Positions 5,585 to 5,959 of a stretch of DNA of 5,959 bases are shown here, piece by piece. Under the pieces are notes generated by a model, which saw nothing but the letters and a program-made list of their open reading frames with translations, was not told where the DNA came from and ran no database searches. Positions within the stretch are counted from its first letter, which is position 1; every line of letters starts with the position of its first letter. This DNA is from JANXLS01 sp038227045 (GTDB lineage Bacteria > Planctomycetota > SZUA-567 > H5-PLA8), in assembly GCA_038227045.1 (NCBI GenBank), contig JBBRQD010000209.1, positions 1-5,959 on the forward strand, written 5' to 3'. Both the position numbers and the translations under genes were made by a program.

Positions 5585-5959
5585 TTATGCAATTTGGGAC
5601 ATGTCTGTCGAGGAGGAAACGGTCGCGGTGCCAATAGTGGGGAGTTGCTCAACCGCCGCTTGCAGTCTTGCCTTATCGCTGTGAACGTAAACGCCAAACG
5701 TCATGCGCGGATCACTGTGGCGCATCAGCGTCTGAACACTCTTTGGATCAACTCCCGGCATCCGGCCCAATCGCGTCCCAAAAGTATGTCTGAGCGAATG
5801 AAGGTCGAGCACGCGACCCGCTGCATCGCGCTTCTCAATTTTCGATTTCTTTTTCCCATCGATCACGACCACGACACGCTTGGCCAGTCCAGCGGCGACC
5901 AAATCGTCATCGAAGCAACGCAAGAGTCGATCCGTTATTTTGACGACGGGCGATGTCTC
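5585..5959 (-). CDS. tyrosine recombinase/integrase, C-terminal catalytic part
   Basis: This partial gene encodes 124 residues before its stop (TAA, complement of 5585-5587) and stays open to the right window edge, so the true start lies outside. It is the end of a tyrosine-recombinase catalytic domain, which cuts and rejoins DNA at attachment sites through a 3'-phosphotyrosine. Visible catalytic features are LHSLRHTF with the HxxR pair, then MRHSDPRMTFGVYVH with the third-position His and the nucleophile Tyr ten residues later. The first catalytic Arg must lie beyond the edge. A TTG at 5923 is not a credible start because the frame continues upstream with ETSPVVKITDRL, typical of this domain. 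The tail (about 25 residues, PTIGTATVSSST) is low-complexity. Its 3' end faces the tRNA-Pro gene. An integrase of a genomic island or prophage is likely; a resident recombinase is possible. Confidence 0.9.
   Translation of the reverse strand, partial: ETSPVVKITDRLLRCFDDDLVAAGLAKRVVVVIDGKKKSKIEKRDAAGRVLDLHSLRHTFGTRLGRMPGVDPKSVQTLMRHSDPRMTFGVYVHSDKARLQAAVEQLPTIGTATVSSSTDMSQIA

Overview
The window looks like chromosomal DNA from a member of the Planctomycetes-Verrucomicrobia-Chlamydiae (PVC) group, most likely a verrucomicrobial soil or water bacterium. I infer this from three things: a sigma factor of the Rhodopirellula/Verrucomicrobium ECF type overlapping a FecR-like anti-sigma gene, secreted esterases of kinds common in that group, and moderately GC-rich coding DNA broken by AT-rich heptad repeats. 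No species can be named from the sequence alone.

Layout. Positions 1-57 (minus) hold the first 19 codons of an unidentified gene that runs off the left edge. Positions 209-1150 (minus) encode a secreted alpha/beta hydrolase. A divergent intergenic region (1151-1385) contains a hairpin built from 7-base units. Positions 1386-1910 and 1903-3588 (plus) encode an ECF-type sigma factor and an overlapping membrane anti-sigma protein. That protein has a FecR domain and a C-terminal CBM9-like domain outside the membrane. A second heptad hairpin (3592-3701) separates it from a secreted SGNH hydrolase gene that ends at 4949. A tRNA-Pro(UGG) gene lies at 5032-5105. About 480 bases of mostly gene-poor DNA follow, holding a short ORF that starts like a secreted protein and then stops (5388-5528). 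The right edge carries the C-terminal catalytic part of a tyrosine recombinase on the minus strand (5585-5959), open through the window edge.

How the genes may work together (inference). The sigma/anti-sigma pair looks like a surface-signalling switch. The anti-sigma protein holds the sigma factor at the membrane, and its external CBM9-like domain could sense a carbohydrate. The two flanking genes encode exported esterase-type enzymes, which fits removal of acyl groups from polysaccharides. Whether either enzyme belongs to the regulon is not shown. The right end looks like the edge of an integrated element next to a tRNA gene, though no duplicated attachment sequence is visible in the window.

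The most unusual structure is the pair of heptad hairpins bracketing the sigma/anti-sigma genes. Each has six 7-base units per arm around an NNCATTT / AAATGNN core, with different variable bases at the two sites. The second one reaches into the start of the SGNH hydrolase gene.
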